The position numbers were made by a program, and so were the translations under genes. Shown one piece after another: positions 1-10,744 of a stretch of 64,000 nt of DNA. This DNA is from Serilophus lunatus (taxonomy: Eukaryota > Chordata > Aves > Passeriformes > Eurylaimidae). Position 1 is the first letter of the stretch, and each line of letters starts with the position of its first letter. The notes beneath the pieces are model-generated. The model was not told where the DNA came from. It ran no database searches and was given only the letters and a program-made list of their open reading frames with translations. The stretch spans positions 62,240 through 126,239 of the forward strand of contig VXBA01000905.1 in the NCBI GenBank assembly GCA_013399895.1, read 5' to 3'.

Positions 1-833
1 TGAACCTAATAAATATCTGACAGATTTGTAAATTATCTACACAGATGAAGTATTGTACTCTTACATCTAAAAAGTTTTCAGTTTCCTTCAGGATTCTTCA
101 CAACAAGGAGTTTTTGTTCTCTTTTATTAACACACTTTATGAGGAAACAATGTTCAGAAAATGGTTATTGCAATATTAGAAAGAACCCATTAATTCTTAT
201 CTTTATTTGCTCAGTACATAATTTCCACAGAAAATTATTTTTTTCAAATTGATATGAGTTCCAAGTGTATTTATAACTCCCATTGCTTCTAAGGTTGCAA
301 GTCATCATTGTGGGATGAAAAAACCTAAATTCTCAGGCTAATTAACATGTGGAAATATGTGCAGTCTTTATGTCCCTTTGTGATTTACATCTTTGCATTT
401 TAGCATTGTCCATAAAGAACACTAAATTCCATGTCTCATTTATTTCCCTACACTGGGTTACAAGTGTGAGGATATTCTTATGCCAACATAACACTGACAG
501 TTTGGCTGATGGATATCTTCTTGGTTAACTTCAAACCACATTTCTAAATAATGGCTATGAAGTCAGTGGGTAAAGGCTGTTTGTGCAGAGTCTCAGAATG
601 CCTTTATATGCTTTTTTAGAAAACTCATTGTCAGGAGTTGAGAGAAAAATGACATTTATATATCATCAGCACCTACTTAGTCTTTGGGTATAGTGTAGAG
701 TTATAAAAGACTTAGGTAGTGATGGGGATGTGTTGATCTTGTTTACTTAAATAAAAACTTGCAGTTTGCTAGAAATCAACAGTAAGAATATTTTACTGAC
801 CCAGAGCATTGCTCTCTAGTAGTTGTTTTATTT
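1..833. other. AT-rich non-coding DNA
   Basis: No gene, repeat family or splice-flanked open frame is recognised here. The sequence is AT-rich, with short T and A runs typical of avian intron or intergenic DNA. Confidence 0.6.
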
Positions 834-838
834 ATTAC
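834..838. repeat. 5-bp target-site duplication, left copy (ATTAC)
   Basis: ATTAC directly precedes the TGTG end of the element at 839 and recurs at 2444-2448 directly after its CACA end. A 5-bp duplication is usual for ERVL-like (class III) avian endogenous retroviruses and some other LTR elements. Confidence 0.8.
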
Positions 839-926
839 TGTGATGGTTTAGCACCACTGTTTTAACTACGGGCACACTTCTTTAGTGACGAAAAGACTGA
901 ACAGAATTTAAAGAACAGGGAAGCAG

Positions 927-932
927 TTTATT
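927..932 (-). terminator. Polyadenylation signal of the long LTR
   Basis: AATAAA on the minus strand, about 90 bp before the sense 3' end of the element. This placement suits an R/U5 boundary. Confidence 0.55.
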
Positions 933-2305
933 CGTCTGGGGCTCAACCAAAGAAAAGACAACAGTTTAAGGGAACTTCAGACTTAACACAGAAAATACAC
1001 CCAACAAAAACCACGCAAGAAAAGGAAAAGGGAAAACAGGGAATAAGGGAACTGCTTTTCCAAGGCCAGGCAGGCTGGCCAAAGAGAAGCAGTGGGAAGG
1101 GAAAGCCACTCCTCTTCTCTCTCTCTGGTGGTAGTTAATTCCCAGCCCTTGAAGTCTCTGCAAAACACAACACAGTGAAAAGTCCTCCCCCCAACCCAGG
1201 GACGCTGTTTGGGGAAGCTTTCGACTTTCATTTGTGCTGGCTTGGCTCCAATGCCGATGGAGGTGGGCGGAGTCAAGCCACAGGGCCTGGAAGTTGGAGA
1301 AGAGGGGCTGTGCTGCTGCTCTCCAGCTCGCCGGTAGCCAAAGAGGGCAAACTTCCATTTCTTCAGGCTTTTAAGCTCTCCAAGTCCCGTGTGAATCTTG
1401 CCGTCTTCTTCCTGGCTTCACCTCTTCAGATTGGCCAGCGGTCTGGGCTCCACCTCTCCTTCCGAGATCTTTGGCTCCAGCAAAATGGTGGTTCCCACCA
1501 AAATCATGAGCCTGCTGCTTCCCAGCACCATGGTTTTTACCAGCCGCAGGCTGGCTGCCGCCTCTCCAGGGCATCCGCTGTCCATGTGAACCCTCAAAAG
1601 GGAGTCCCCGAGGCCACTGGGGCCACAGGAGCTGCCCGAGCAGCCACCGCACCCACACCGCCGTGCGAGGGCCACTCCCGGCGCTGCTGGCACCATGGGA
1701 CCCCTTGCCGGGCTCCCTCATGGTGGCGCGGGGCCAGCAGAGCTATTGCCGACTGCCAGCAACCGGCCACGGGGGCAGGGTGCCACCGCCTGAGGGAGAG
1801 GCAGGGAACGGTGCAGCGACTTTCTCTCCCTGGCGCTGGGACTGTGCCCTGGGCAGCAGCCAGCCGGCGCCGGGCTCCGCTCCGTGCCAGCAAGGGACTC
1901 GATCCCGCAGCAGCGCCGTGTCTGCCGGCACCCGCCGCCGGGGTCACGACCAGCACTTGCAGCCAGCTGCCTCCGGCCAGCGTCTCCCGCCCACAGCCAC
2001 CGCGAGGACCCGGGAAAAAGCCGTTGGACCCTGCGCAGCGCCGCGTCTGCCGGCAATCGCCGCCTGTCCATGTTTGGTGAGTTCCTGCCAACAAAACTGT
2101 GGGGAGACAGCCGGGGCGACCCCTGTCGCCTCTCCCCCGGCCAGCTCTGAAGGGTAAGGTGGGAGCAACAGCTGGACAGCCCCCGCCACCTTCCCTGAAT
2201 GAGAAAGAGAGCTGGCACCCCCTCCCCTCTAGCCAGCTCCAAAGGGCAAGGTGGAGGGGGGAGAGGGGAGAGCGAAGGAAGACTATTAAGGGAAAAAAAC
2301 CCAGG

Positions 2306-2312
2306 ATTTATA
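2306..2312 (-). promoter_or_regulatory. TATA box of the long LTR
   Basis: TATAAAT on the minus strand, about 130 bp inside the element's sense 5' end. It is the best core-promoter match in the element and fixes its orientation together with the AATAAA at 932-927. It implies a short U3 and a transcribed part of over 1.3 kb. Confidence 0.55.
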
Positions 2313-2443
2313 ACAGAATGGGGAGCCAACGAACTGTTTAAAAGGAAACATCCCTTTCCCTTCCCCCTCCCTCTAAGAACCGCAATACCCTCCCCTCCAG
2401 AGGACCCAGCACTCCCCCCCGCCTCCCTCTCCCAAACCCCACA

Positions 2444-2448
2444 ATTAC
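2444..2448. repeat. 5-bp target-site duplication, right copy (ATTAC)
   Basis: Exact copy of 834-838, directly after the CACA end of the LTR. Confidence 0.8.
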
Positions 2449-4919
2449 ATTTATTATTGTGTTCTGGTTTTCCGTTCCTCATTTTTAACTTTGTAAATCT
2501 GACTTCAAAAATCCTAATGTTTGGAATATTTTTCAGAAAAGTCTAAAGCAATAGACGTAAATGCTGTGGTCAGTGACTTTTTGGTGTGTTACTGGTATTG
2601 TAATTATGGGTGCCTATTACAAATAGTTACTGTGCTCCGATTAAGATCACTTGTTGCCATGACTATTTCTTTGCCCTGATCTAGCATCCGTGGTATTAGT
2701 TGTGGAAGGCTGTCAGCTAGCTGCCTGTTGAGATCTAACTTCTCATTGCTCAGAGTGACTTAAAAGTTGTCCTGGGGTGATATTTTGCAAAAACCATGGT
2801 TACTTGAACAGCACAGTGAAAGTGGTGTTTGTACCTTTAAAACAAACAGAAGACTGTGCACAGTGGAAGAGGCTTAGAACAAAACAGCATAAAATATATC
2901 AATGCCAAAGAATTCTATATTCTCTGCTTAAATTATCTGCCCATTATGATAATTCTGTGCACACATCTCTCCTCCCACCATCTTCCCCACCTCTCCTGCC
3001 TTCCCATCTGAGGGTCTAAGGTCCTAGCACCCTTTAATATCCTGAAGTTTCCTGACTGACAGAGATGTTCGTCCCTCTTCAGTGGGGAAGCAGGGGACAG
3101 AGACAGCAAATGATGTGGGTGAAATGAATCATGTAGAGCACAGCTGTAGTTTATGGATTTGGACTGTCTTTTCAATCCCAGACCAGCATTTTTTCCCAGC
3201 ACAAAGAGGCTTGTGGTCACTATAAACAGGATTTTCACAGGACGGCCATATGCTATGGAGTTCTTCCTGCACTGAAGTGCTCAGCATCTTCAGAACCAAG
3301 TACGATTATAAAATCATTAATATGTTCAGAGACTCTTATGCTACTTATGTTCCATCTGAGAAGTGGTAGAGACAGACTGCTATTTCTGTTTTTAGAGTAC
3401 ATTCAGTGAGCTTACACTAAAAAGGTCACCTACGAATTCCTGTGGTGCCTTGTGCCAGGGAAGAGGGTCTCTAGGCACTACCATGAAAACAAATAGTATT
3501 TCCTAATTATAACAGAAACCAAGGATTGTTGGAGGTTGGGCATGAGTCACAAGTCTCCAAAGTACGGTAGATGTTATTTAACATTTGCTTTGGAAAAGCA
3601 CTTAGAAGCATTTATAAGATGGTGCTCTTCACCATAATAGACACTGCAGAATTTGAGTGAATAACTGTCCTATTTCACTTCAGTAAACTCAGTGAAACAA
3701 ACAACAAAAAAAAAATATCTTCTGCACAATATAGGACCATTGTATTTTCATTTATAAATGAAAATCAATTTTTCATTTATATTTGCATGTTATTTGTAGC
3801 CATTTTCTTTCCTGAATATGTTCTAACAGTATTAGGATGTTTTTCAGTGGTAGCTGTGGGGATGTGATGCAGCTGATATGTTTGTTCATGTTTCAGATGC
3901 TGGGCTAGTGAGGGCATCAGCCAGGCAGCTTTTTAATAATCTCTATAATAATCTGTATTTGCAATATTAGCTGATAGTATTGAAGAATGATTCCCACATT
4001 AGCAAGAACTAGCTGCTTCTTCAATTTTGTCTTAAAACTGCTGTGCTATTTTTTTTTATCTCTCTGTGTTTTTTAATTTGTTAGACTTATGCTTGTTGTT
4101 TGCTACATGATGGTGTTCAGTCTGGACTCATGTCTCGCTACCCTGAAATTATTCTGAATTGTTTAGTCATAAAAGAATCTCAAATTAATGTGGGGGTGAG
4201 GATAGAAGTAGTAACTGGTGGTGTTGATTTTTATTCTCTGGAGATACATTCGCACCAATTTGTTGCATGATGCTGTTCCTGACAGTGTGAATTTCTCCAT
4301 TTCAAATGTTGTTCTTTAGAGTCAAGTGCAAAAATACCATCTTTCTCAGACGTGGATTTTATTCTCACTCTCCTTGCCGTCCAGAAAGGTGTGCGTAACT
4401 AGAAACATTCCAGACTTCAGGTACACATATAGGTGATACACAGGGTAAATGTTCTCCTTTCAAAAAAACATTTGTTCGTTTGTTTGGTGGTTTTGTTTGT
4501 TTGGTTTTTGTTTGGTTGTTTTTTTTGTTTCCTGATTTGAGTAGGTCGAATTGTCTTGACTATGAGCTGTACCTATTGTTAGGGTGAGATCAGGAGCTCA
4601 TCTGTGTTTCTGTTTGGAGAAATAGTATTTCTCACAGTGATGAACAACAAACGAAACCTCTTCTGATAGGAAAGGAAATACTTCATCAGGAACTTTATCA
4701 GTATCGATAATGCAGTGCTTTTATTTCTTCAGATTGAATTAGAATATATATTCTTTATTTTTGTTATTTGTTCTGTTCTTGTAGGACTTGATGGTTATCA
4801 CTTTTGTGATCAGTGTAAATCACACCCGCACTGTGTAGTTAAGCTGAATTATATCCACATGGATGAGAACAGCAGCACAATGAAATACTCTCACCCCTCT
4901 AATAGAGGCTGAGATACCT
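2449..4919. other. Non-coding DNA with a TTTG-rich tract
   Basis: AT-rich unique sequence with no recognisable gene. The only notable component is the degenerate (TTTG)n tract listed separately at 4471-4530. Confidence 0.6.
4471..4530. repeat. Degenerate (TTTG)n simple repeat
   Basis: About 60 bases of T runs broken by single or double G. It is low complexity and has no sign of an attached retroposon body. Confidence 0.75.
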
Positions 4920-5060
4920 CTGAGATTAGCTCAATTTGCTAGAGCCTGGTGCTAATAACCCCAAAGTTGAGGGTGCAATCCCTGTATGGGCCATTCACTT
5001 AAAAAGAGTTGGACTCAATGATCCTTGTAGTCCCTTCCAACTCAGAATATTCTGTGATCT
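4920..5060 (+). mobile_element. tRNA-Ile-derived SINE with CR1-type tail (TguSINE1-like)
   Basis: The head at 4920-4993 aligns over its full length with isoleucine tRNA. TTAGCTCA begins the A box at 4926, the anticodon loop CTAATAA holds AAT at 4954-4956, the GGTGCAATCC B-box region follows, and the head ends GGGCCA at 4993. The tail at about 5008-5060 is a CR1 3' end (GTTGGACTCAATGATCC, then CCTTCCAACTC and ATTCTGTGAT). The same tail type occurs in the CR1 fragments at 8390-9092 and 16563-16823. A tRNA-Ile head on a CR1 tail is the published structure of TguSINE1 in zebra finch, so this element points to a songbird genome. The head has several tRNA-breaking changes and no 3' processing context, so it is a retroposon and not a working tRNA gene. 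Confidence 0.85.
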
Positions 5061-8042
5061 CATTTGGGCTGTGTCTGTACAGATATTCATTGCATGAATC
5101 TTGTGCTTGGGGACAAAAACCTCTTGTTATGTGTATAAGTGCGATTTAGGGGAGAGGGAGTTCCCCAATCTGCATTTCTGTGTCTGTATTTGCATGCTTG
5201 CTATGTTCATCCCATTCTTTGTTCAAAATAATATGCTTGGCATTTACATGGAAGTTTTCAACAAAATATCTCAAGGCATTAGGAAACTTTCAAGAGCAAC
5301 CTATTAGGAATTAGCAGCTCTATGTGCAAAGCTACAGTTGTAGGACAATATTCTGATATCAAAATTATGTTATTAAGTTAAAGCTGAAAATTTTTGTCAG
5401 AGTCTTTTTTTGAAGAACATCATGCTGGGAAAAAAATGAAGTTGTTTTAATGTTTGCTAAGTCAAGCCTCTAATTTAAAATTACTTGTTACTTTATTCGA
5501 AAAATAATACTTTTACAAAATTCAGAAAGGGGAGAGGGGAAAGTTGAAATTAAATTTTCATGTGAGATAATAAAGTAATTTAATCAAGGCTTTAAGATAT
5601 GCATAGCACCAAGGGAAGTAAATAAAGTTATGTGGAGTAGGAATACAATGTACTCTGAACAAAAGCTTTGCTTCCAACATCTATAACTTTCTCTTTACTA
5701 TTTTAATCTTACAGTAACCCTCTCAGAAGTAAATTATTACTCATTTATTTGACATGTGGGAAAGAGCTAATTCCTTGTGATTTAAAAGTAATGTCTGGAA
5801 CATATATATTGTAAACAGAAATATTTATTGTTTTATAGTGAAAAAAATACATTTTGTCATTTTCTGATCTGGTAGTTAAGCAGAAAGGAGCTACACATTC
5901 AAGCCTATGCAGTTTGATGCAGGTTATGCACAGTAAAAGCCTTCCTAACACATCCTCTAAAAAATTACCTGATGAATAATAATAATTTATTTTATATTTG
6001 CTGCAGTAAAGTAGTAAAGCATTAAGAGATATCATTCAACTATGTGAAGGATAATTTTAGATAAATATAACTTTTTGAACATTTGGTGGGAAATATGGGT
6101 AGTAAAACTTTGCTGACAGTCATATATCAGTAGGAGTTTCTGCTTGCAAGGATTTGCTAAAGGTCTTGAAAACTAAGAGAGACCCTTCAGCAGTAAAAGC
6201 AGAACTTTCAGCATAGTAAAGCTTAGCTTGAAGTGAAAGAACACATCTCCTCTTTCTGCCATTACCCTGTATGACTTCTGTAGGACAAGTTATCCCTTTT
6301 AAATATACTTGATGTTTATAAGCATAAGAGACCATCCTAAGACTCAATAGATTGGAAAGAATGCTTCCTTTCTCTTTTGCTATATGTTTATGCTTTTTCT
6401 TCTGCTTGCTTTCTCTAACTTCTCCCAACTCTTGTCTTGGCTATTGTATCTTTGAGCAAAGAAATCTGAAATACATTCTGAGCCTCCTGAATGCAACTAA
6501 TCATTGTTTTTATATAATGTGGATGGTTTTGGGCCACATGGACATGAAATGTACCTCTGCCTGTTCTGAGATTAGTAAAGCCTGGGCAGGAAAGGAAAAC
6601 TTCCAGTGTTGCTAATGTTGGAGTTTCCACTATTGTTGGAATGAAGCTGCTAATCCTTCACCTGCAGAAAAAAATGTGGTCAAAGTAAAAGTTTGTAACA
6701 TACATTGAAAGGTCATATCTTCATCTTTAGTCATGAAGCTGTATAAATTTTTTTGTTTCACATTTTGGGTGCAATAAAAGTGATAAATATTAATTTTAAA
6801 TCTGTATATGTTAATAGATACCACAAAATTTTTCTTCCTGATGCTGATAAACAGAGGCTTTTGTTTGTTGCTAGGCAAAATGTGATATTTTCTCCTTAGA
6901 AGGTCTACATTTTGAAAGGTTTTGTTTTGTTTCTTACATGTTTGAGGCAGAATGGTACTTACCCTTGAGAAGGGAAATGTTTCACAGCAATTTAAAGCCT
7001 CATTTGAAGAAACAAACTAAGGGATCTGGTCATTTTTGTAGTGAGAGTGTTACTGAAGTTCTTAGGTTACAAAGTGGAATTGGGTAGTGAAATTTTGTCC
7101 CTAGAAATTATTAAAGCGTGAGAACTAGTGAAATCTGAAGTAAAACAGTCAAAGAGCAAATACTTATTTGCTATTGCTTACCAATTTTAAGGTTCTTAAA
7201 TGCAGCCCAGCAGGTGAGAACAGCTTATGTGGAGTTTAAAAATTTTACATTATGTTATACCTTCATTAATGAGTTGTATAGGATTAATGATCTAGAGAAA
7301 GTAATATGGAAAAATTCTGATAGGCTTTTCCCCAGAAGAAGCACTGACTTACTGCAGAGCCAACAGTAGTGAAACCTATTCTTTCCTCTCTCCAGGATCA
7401 CTGATGATATATTATTACAGTTTTCAGTCATAACTATGGGTCAAAAACCTGTAATTTTTTTTATCTTGCAATTTGCTTTTTTCTCCGTGAAGTTCTTAGA
7501 GCCTAATGAAGTATCAGCACTGGAAATTCAAATCTGGCAAGAGATGCCAAATAAACAAATACACAAATGACAAGGAGAAGATGAAAAAGAAGATCTTTAA
7601 AATAGCTAATTTTGGTTTAACTTTTTTGAAGATTTTAATAAAATCTTTCTTTCATAAAGAAAAGTGAATGACTGGAGTACCGCTGCAAAAAAAAATCTGA
7701 GGATACAGAAGTGAAATCCTGACACAATTCAAACTTTTTATGGAGGTTTTACTTTCCCTTGTCAAACTGTTGTGGCTCGGCCTAGTCATGTCATCTAGTT
7801 CTTATGTCTTCAGTTAATCACATTTTTACTTAGCCTGTTGAATTGGTAAGTGTTGATATGATTATGTAGTTTATGTTGATTCCAAATTTTGTTATAGAAG
7901 ATTTCTATTAATTCATCATTACATCAATTCATCAATAGATGAAACTCAGTACAAGGTATTTTTCAACTGCTAACGAAACCAATTTTTAAGCCTTGAGCTA
8001 TCCATGCTGCTGCATCAGATCTGACTCAGGAAGCCTCCTTAC
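5061..8042. other. AT-rich non-coding DNA
   Basis: No repeat family or splice-flanked coding segment recognised. The short open frames near 5.8-6.9 kb have no protein-like features. Confidence 0.6.
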
Positions 8043-8198
8043 CTCTTCGAGCGCTCTGTTCTTAGATGAAGTGATACACGATAGATCCAAAGCAGTGGTG
8101 AAAGAATTCACAACGTATACAACATACTGAGTAAAGATGCTCAATCCGGTAATACTGGTATTAATTAAAAGCACCTTCAGAGACAAGTCTGTTGCTGC
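8043..8198 (-). CDS. Possible internal exon of an unidentified host gene
   Basis: On the minus strand a 156-bp segment is bounded by an acceptor (TGTATTAG at 8206-8199) and a strong donor (GAAGAG then GTAAGG at 8042-8037). It is open in exactly one phase-0/phase-0 frame of 52 codons. The peptide begins AATDLSLKVLLINTSITGLS, has a hydrophobic middle rich in V, Y and F, and ends SSKNRALEE. Several CpGs set it apart from the AT-rich flanks. The polypyrimidine tract is weak. The strand is opposite to the exons at 40.5 and 52.3 kb, so it would belong to another gene or be a chance pseudoexon. No family is recognised. Confidence 0.35.
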
Positions 8199-8389
8199 CT
8201 AATACACTCAGGAAAGCTACTTCGTAGTATTTTGATCAGAGCCCTAAAAAATGTCTCTTCTATCAGAAATTTTCAGTTGTGCCAAAATATGTGTAACTTG
8301 TACTCCTTCTGGGAATAAAATTCAGTAAGTTTACTGACAGAATTTCAATAAGAACTTGCTGTTTGTTACCAGGAGCTGTGTTGGTGCAC

Positions 8390-9092
8390 TCCAGTAAAGA
8401 AATGGGGAAATACAAACTCAGGAATGAGAGGCTGAAGAGCAGCCCTGTGGAAAGGGCTCTGGGGGTCCTGGCTGATGGCAAGTTGAATATGAGTTAGCAG
8501 AGCCCTGACAGCCAGGAGGGCCAGTCCTGTTCTGAGTGGCATCAGGCAAAGCATCGCCAGCTGGTCGAGGGAGGGGATTGTCCCACTCTGCTCTGCACTG
8601 CTGTGGCCTCACCTTGAGTCCTGTGAGCAGTTTTGGGCACCACGTTATTAGAATATAAAGCTATTAGAAAGAGTCTGAAGGAGGTCAATGCAAATGGTGA
8701 AGGGCCTTGAGGGAAGCCACAGGAAGAGTAGCTGAAGGCACTTGGTCTTTTCAGCTGGAGAAGAGGAGACTGAAGGGAGACGTCATTGCAGTGACAACTT
8801 GTTTGGGAGAAGAGGAGGGGCAGACACTGATTTCTTCTCCATGATGTCCAGTGACAGGACCTGAGGGAATGGCCTGAAGTTGTGTCAGGGGAGGTTTAGC
8901 TTGGATGTTAGGAGAGTGTTCTTCACCCAGAGGGTGGTTGGGCCCTGGAACCAATCCTGGCAGAGTTCAAGAAGTATTTGGACAATGCTCTCAGGCACAT
9001 GACAGGATTCTTGTGGCTGTTCTGTGCAGGAGTTGCACTTGTATGATTTCTGTGGGCCCCTTTCAATTTAGGGTATTCTATGATCCTATGAC
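8390..9092 (+). mobile_element. CR1 LINE fragment, 3' part, 5'-truncated
   Basis: The segment follows the 3' third of avian CR1: the end of ORF2, then the 3' UTR with GGGAGGTTTAGCTTGGATG-like and CTCTCAGGCACATGA-like landmarks, ending in TATTCTATGATCCTATGA. Stops and small indels fragment the ORF2 part, so it is old and dead. Truncation at the 5' end is normal for CR1. Its tail belongs to the same type as the SINE at 4920-5060. Confidence 0.9.
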
Positions 9093-10744
9093 AATTACTA
9101 TGATGTCTCCCCTCTCTCTGATGAAGTACATATGCCAGTATTACACTGTGGCTAAGCTCAACATAGATGGAGGTAGGAAAGGAACAGAAGGGACTTTCCA
9201 AAGCCCTGTTGTTAGCTGCTTGGTGTACTTTTATTGTGATTATAATTTATGCATTTGTTGTATCTAAGTCAAAGATAGAACTGTATTAAAGCACCACCGC
9301 CAACTGTTTTCCAGTCTATCCCTCTGCGTATACCACAGGCATTATTGGTGGCCGTTTCAGAACAAAACTGTATTTCAAACAAAAGGGAATACTTTAATGT
9401 TTTCTAAATGCAATGTTTTGACTTCTCTCTCATTTCAAAAGAAAATTTGTCAAAAGGAGAAAAGCAACAAGATTTTAGGACACAAACAAAAGCTCTTGGT
9501 TTGAATGGCTCTTGTCAGTTGATGTTAAATTGAATTTGTCATTATTTTCAAAAAGTTTTTGTCAGATAAACTGTTCTTAAAAAAAGACTGTTTCAATTAA
9601 GTTGTTACTGTTTTATGCATGTTTTTTAAACTTAATCTTCCGAACAAACATGCCAAAAAAGTGCTGCTATTCATTGAACTCTAATCAAAGTGTTTAAACA
9701 CAAGAAATTACAGCAGTATGTAACTTGCCTTGCATATAAGGCATATATGTTCATGTATAAAAAGGTTTTGCCACAATCACAAAAAAGTGTGTTTTCATGA
9801 AAGGACAAAGCATTTTCAAGTGTCACATAAGTAAAACATTTGATGTTCCTGATCATATATAACACTCCCTCTCTTACCTTCCTCAGCAAAATCATTTTTG
9901 AAAAGAAAGGTGATCTTTAGCTAGGACAAAGGAAGAATTCTACTGTTAAATAGTTTAAGTATTAATAGGGTAGCTTTTTTGTTTCTTTTACGATTACTCT
10001 TGAAATAAACAAACACATAAAAACCTCCTGAGTTTTCATATGAGAGATTTATTACTCATTAAAATTTCTTCTATAATGGTGGACTGGAGTGGAAACATCA
10101 ATCTATTCGATTTATGTATTAGCCAATTATTTTATGGACATGTGACATGAGAAAATTATTGTATTGAAGTTATGTCACAAGTTGAGTTCAAAGTTGCTCT
10201 CTCAAAAGTTTAGCATAGAGGTTATGAAATCCTCAAATATTTACTTTCTTGCTGGCAGGAAGAGATACTGCAGCAAGCTGCTAACGGTATGAGAGAGATT
10301 GCACTGTCATATAGCATCTCTAATCCAGTTTTGCAAGACGGTATTTTGTTTGGAGGCTTGCATGGCATTGTATTACTGGGTAGACTTTAAATGTTAAAAG
10401 CACCATTATCTATGTATATGATTCAATTTTATTTGTTCTGTAATAGGATTTAAAAAAATAGCACTGTAATCCAAATAGACTTTTGGAAGCATCTATTTTG
10501 AAATCCTTCTGCCTTTGCAGAGATGGTCAAGGAAAGGAGAGAAACTGCAGAAAGGTTATAATGTGACAGGGAAGGACATGTCTTGAGGGACATGAAAAGA
10601 AATAAAGTTTCACAGCTTCCTTCATAACCCTTCTTACCCCTTTTAGAGGAATTCTAATGTTGAAGCCTTTTTTAACGCTCCTTATTTTTAGCCTTTTAGC
10701 ACTAAAATATTTGTTCCTTAGTTTTGATTAGCATCACTGTCTCC
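9093..10744. other. AT-rich non-coding DNA
   Basis: Nothing recognisable between the two CR1 copies. Confidence 0.6.

Larger units (their letters stand above)
839..2443 (-). mobile_element. Solo LTR of an endogenous retrovirus, unusually long (1605 bp), GC-rich
   Basis: The element starts TGTGATGG and ends AACCCCACA on the plus strand, so it has TG...CA termini, and it is flanked by identical ATTAC copies. The minus strand is the sense strand: a TATAAAT box lies at 2312-2306 and an AATAAA polyadenylation signal at 932-927. The sense 3' end reads GCTAAACCATCACA, close to the ends of the two other LTRs in the window. No second LTR and no gag, pol or env remnant is present, so this is a solo LTR left by recombination, or a non-autonomous element. 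The body at about 1590-2300 is rich in GC and CpG, unlike everything around it. Open frames on both strands (up to 301 aa on the plus strand at 1175-2080) show no recognisable domain and are probably by-products of the GC-rich composition. The termini are well supported; the family name is unknown. Confidence 0.82.

Noticed and set aside
1175..2080. 301-codon plus-strand open frame as a protein gene
   Set aside because: It lies antisense inside a GC-rich LTR, several other long frames overlap it on both strands, and it has no domain. GC-rich DNA has few stop codons by chance.
1718..2482. 254-codon minus-strand open frame as a retroviral or host protein
   Set aside because: It begins upstream of the LTR end, crosses the LTR boundary and the TATA box, and shows no gag, pol or env motif.
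4920..4993. Functional tRNA-Ile gene
   Set aside because: The acceptor stem and T arm carry several mismatches, no oligo-T terminator follows directly, and a CR1 tail is attached. It is the head of a SINE.
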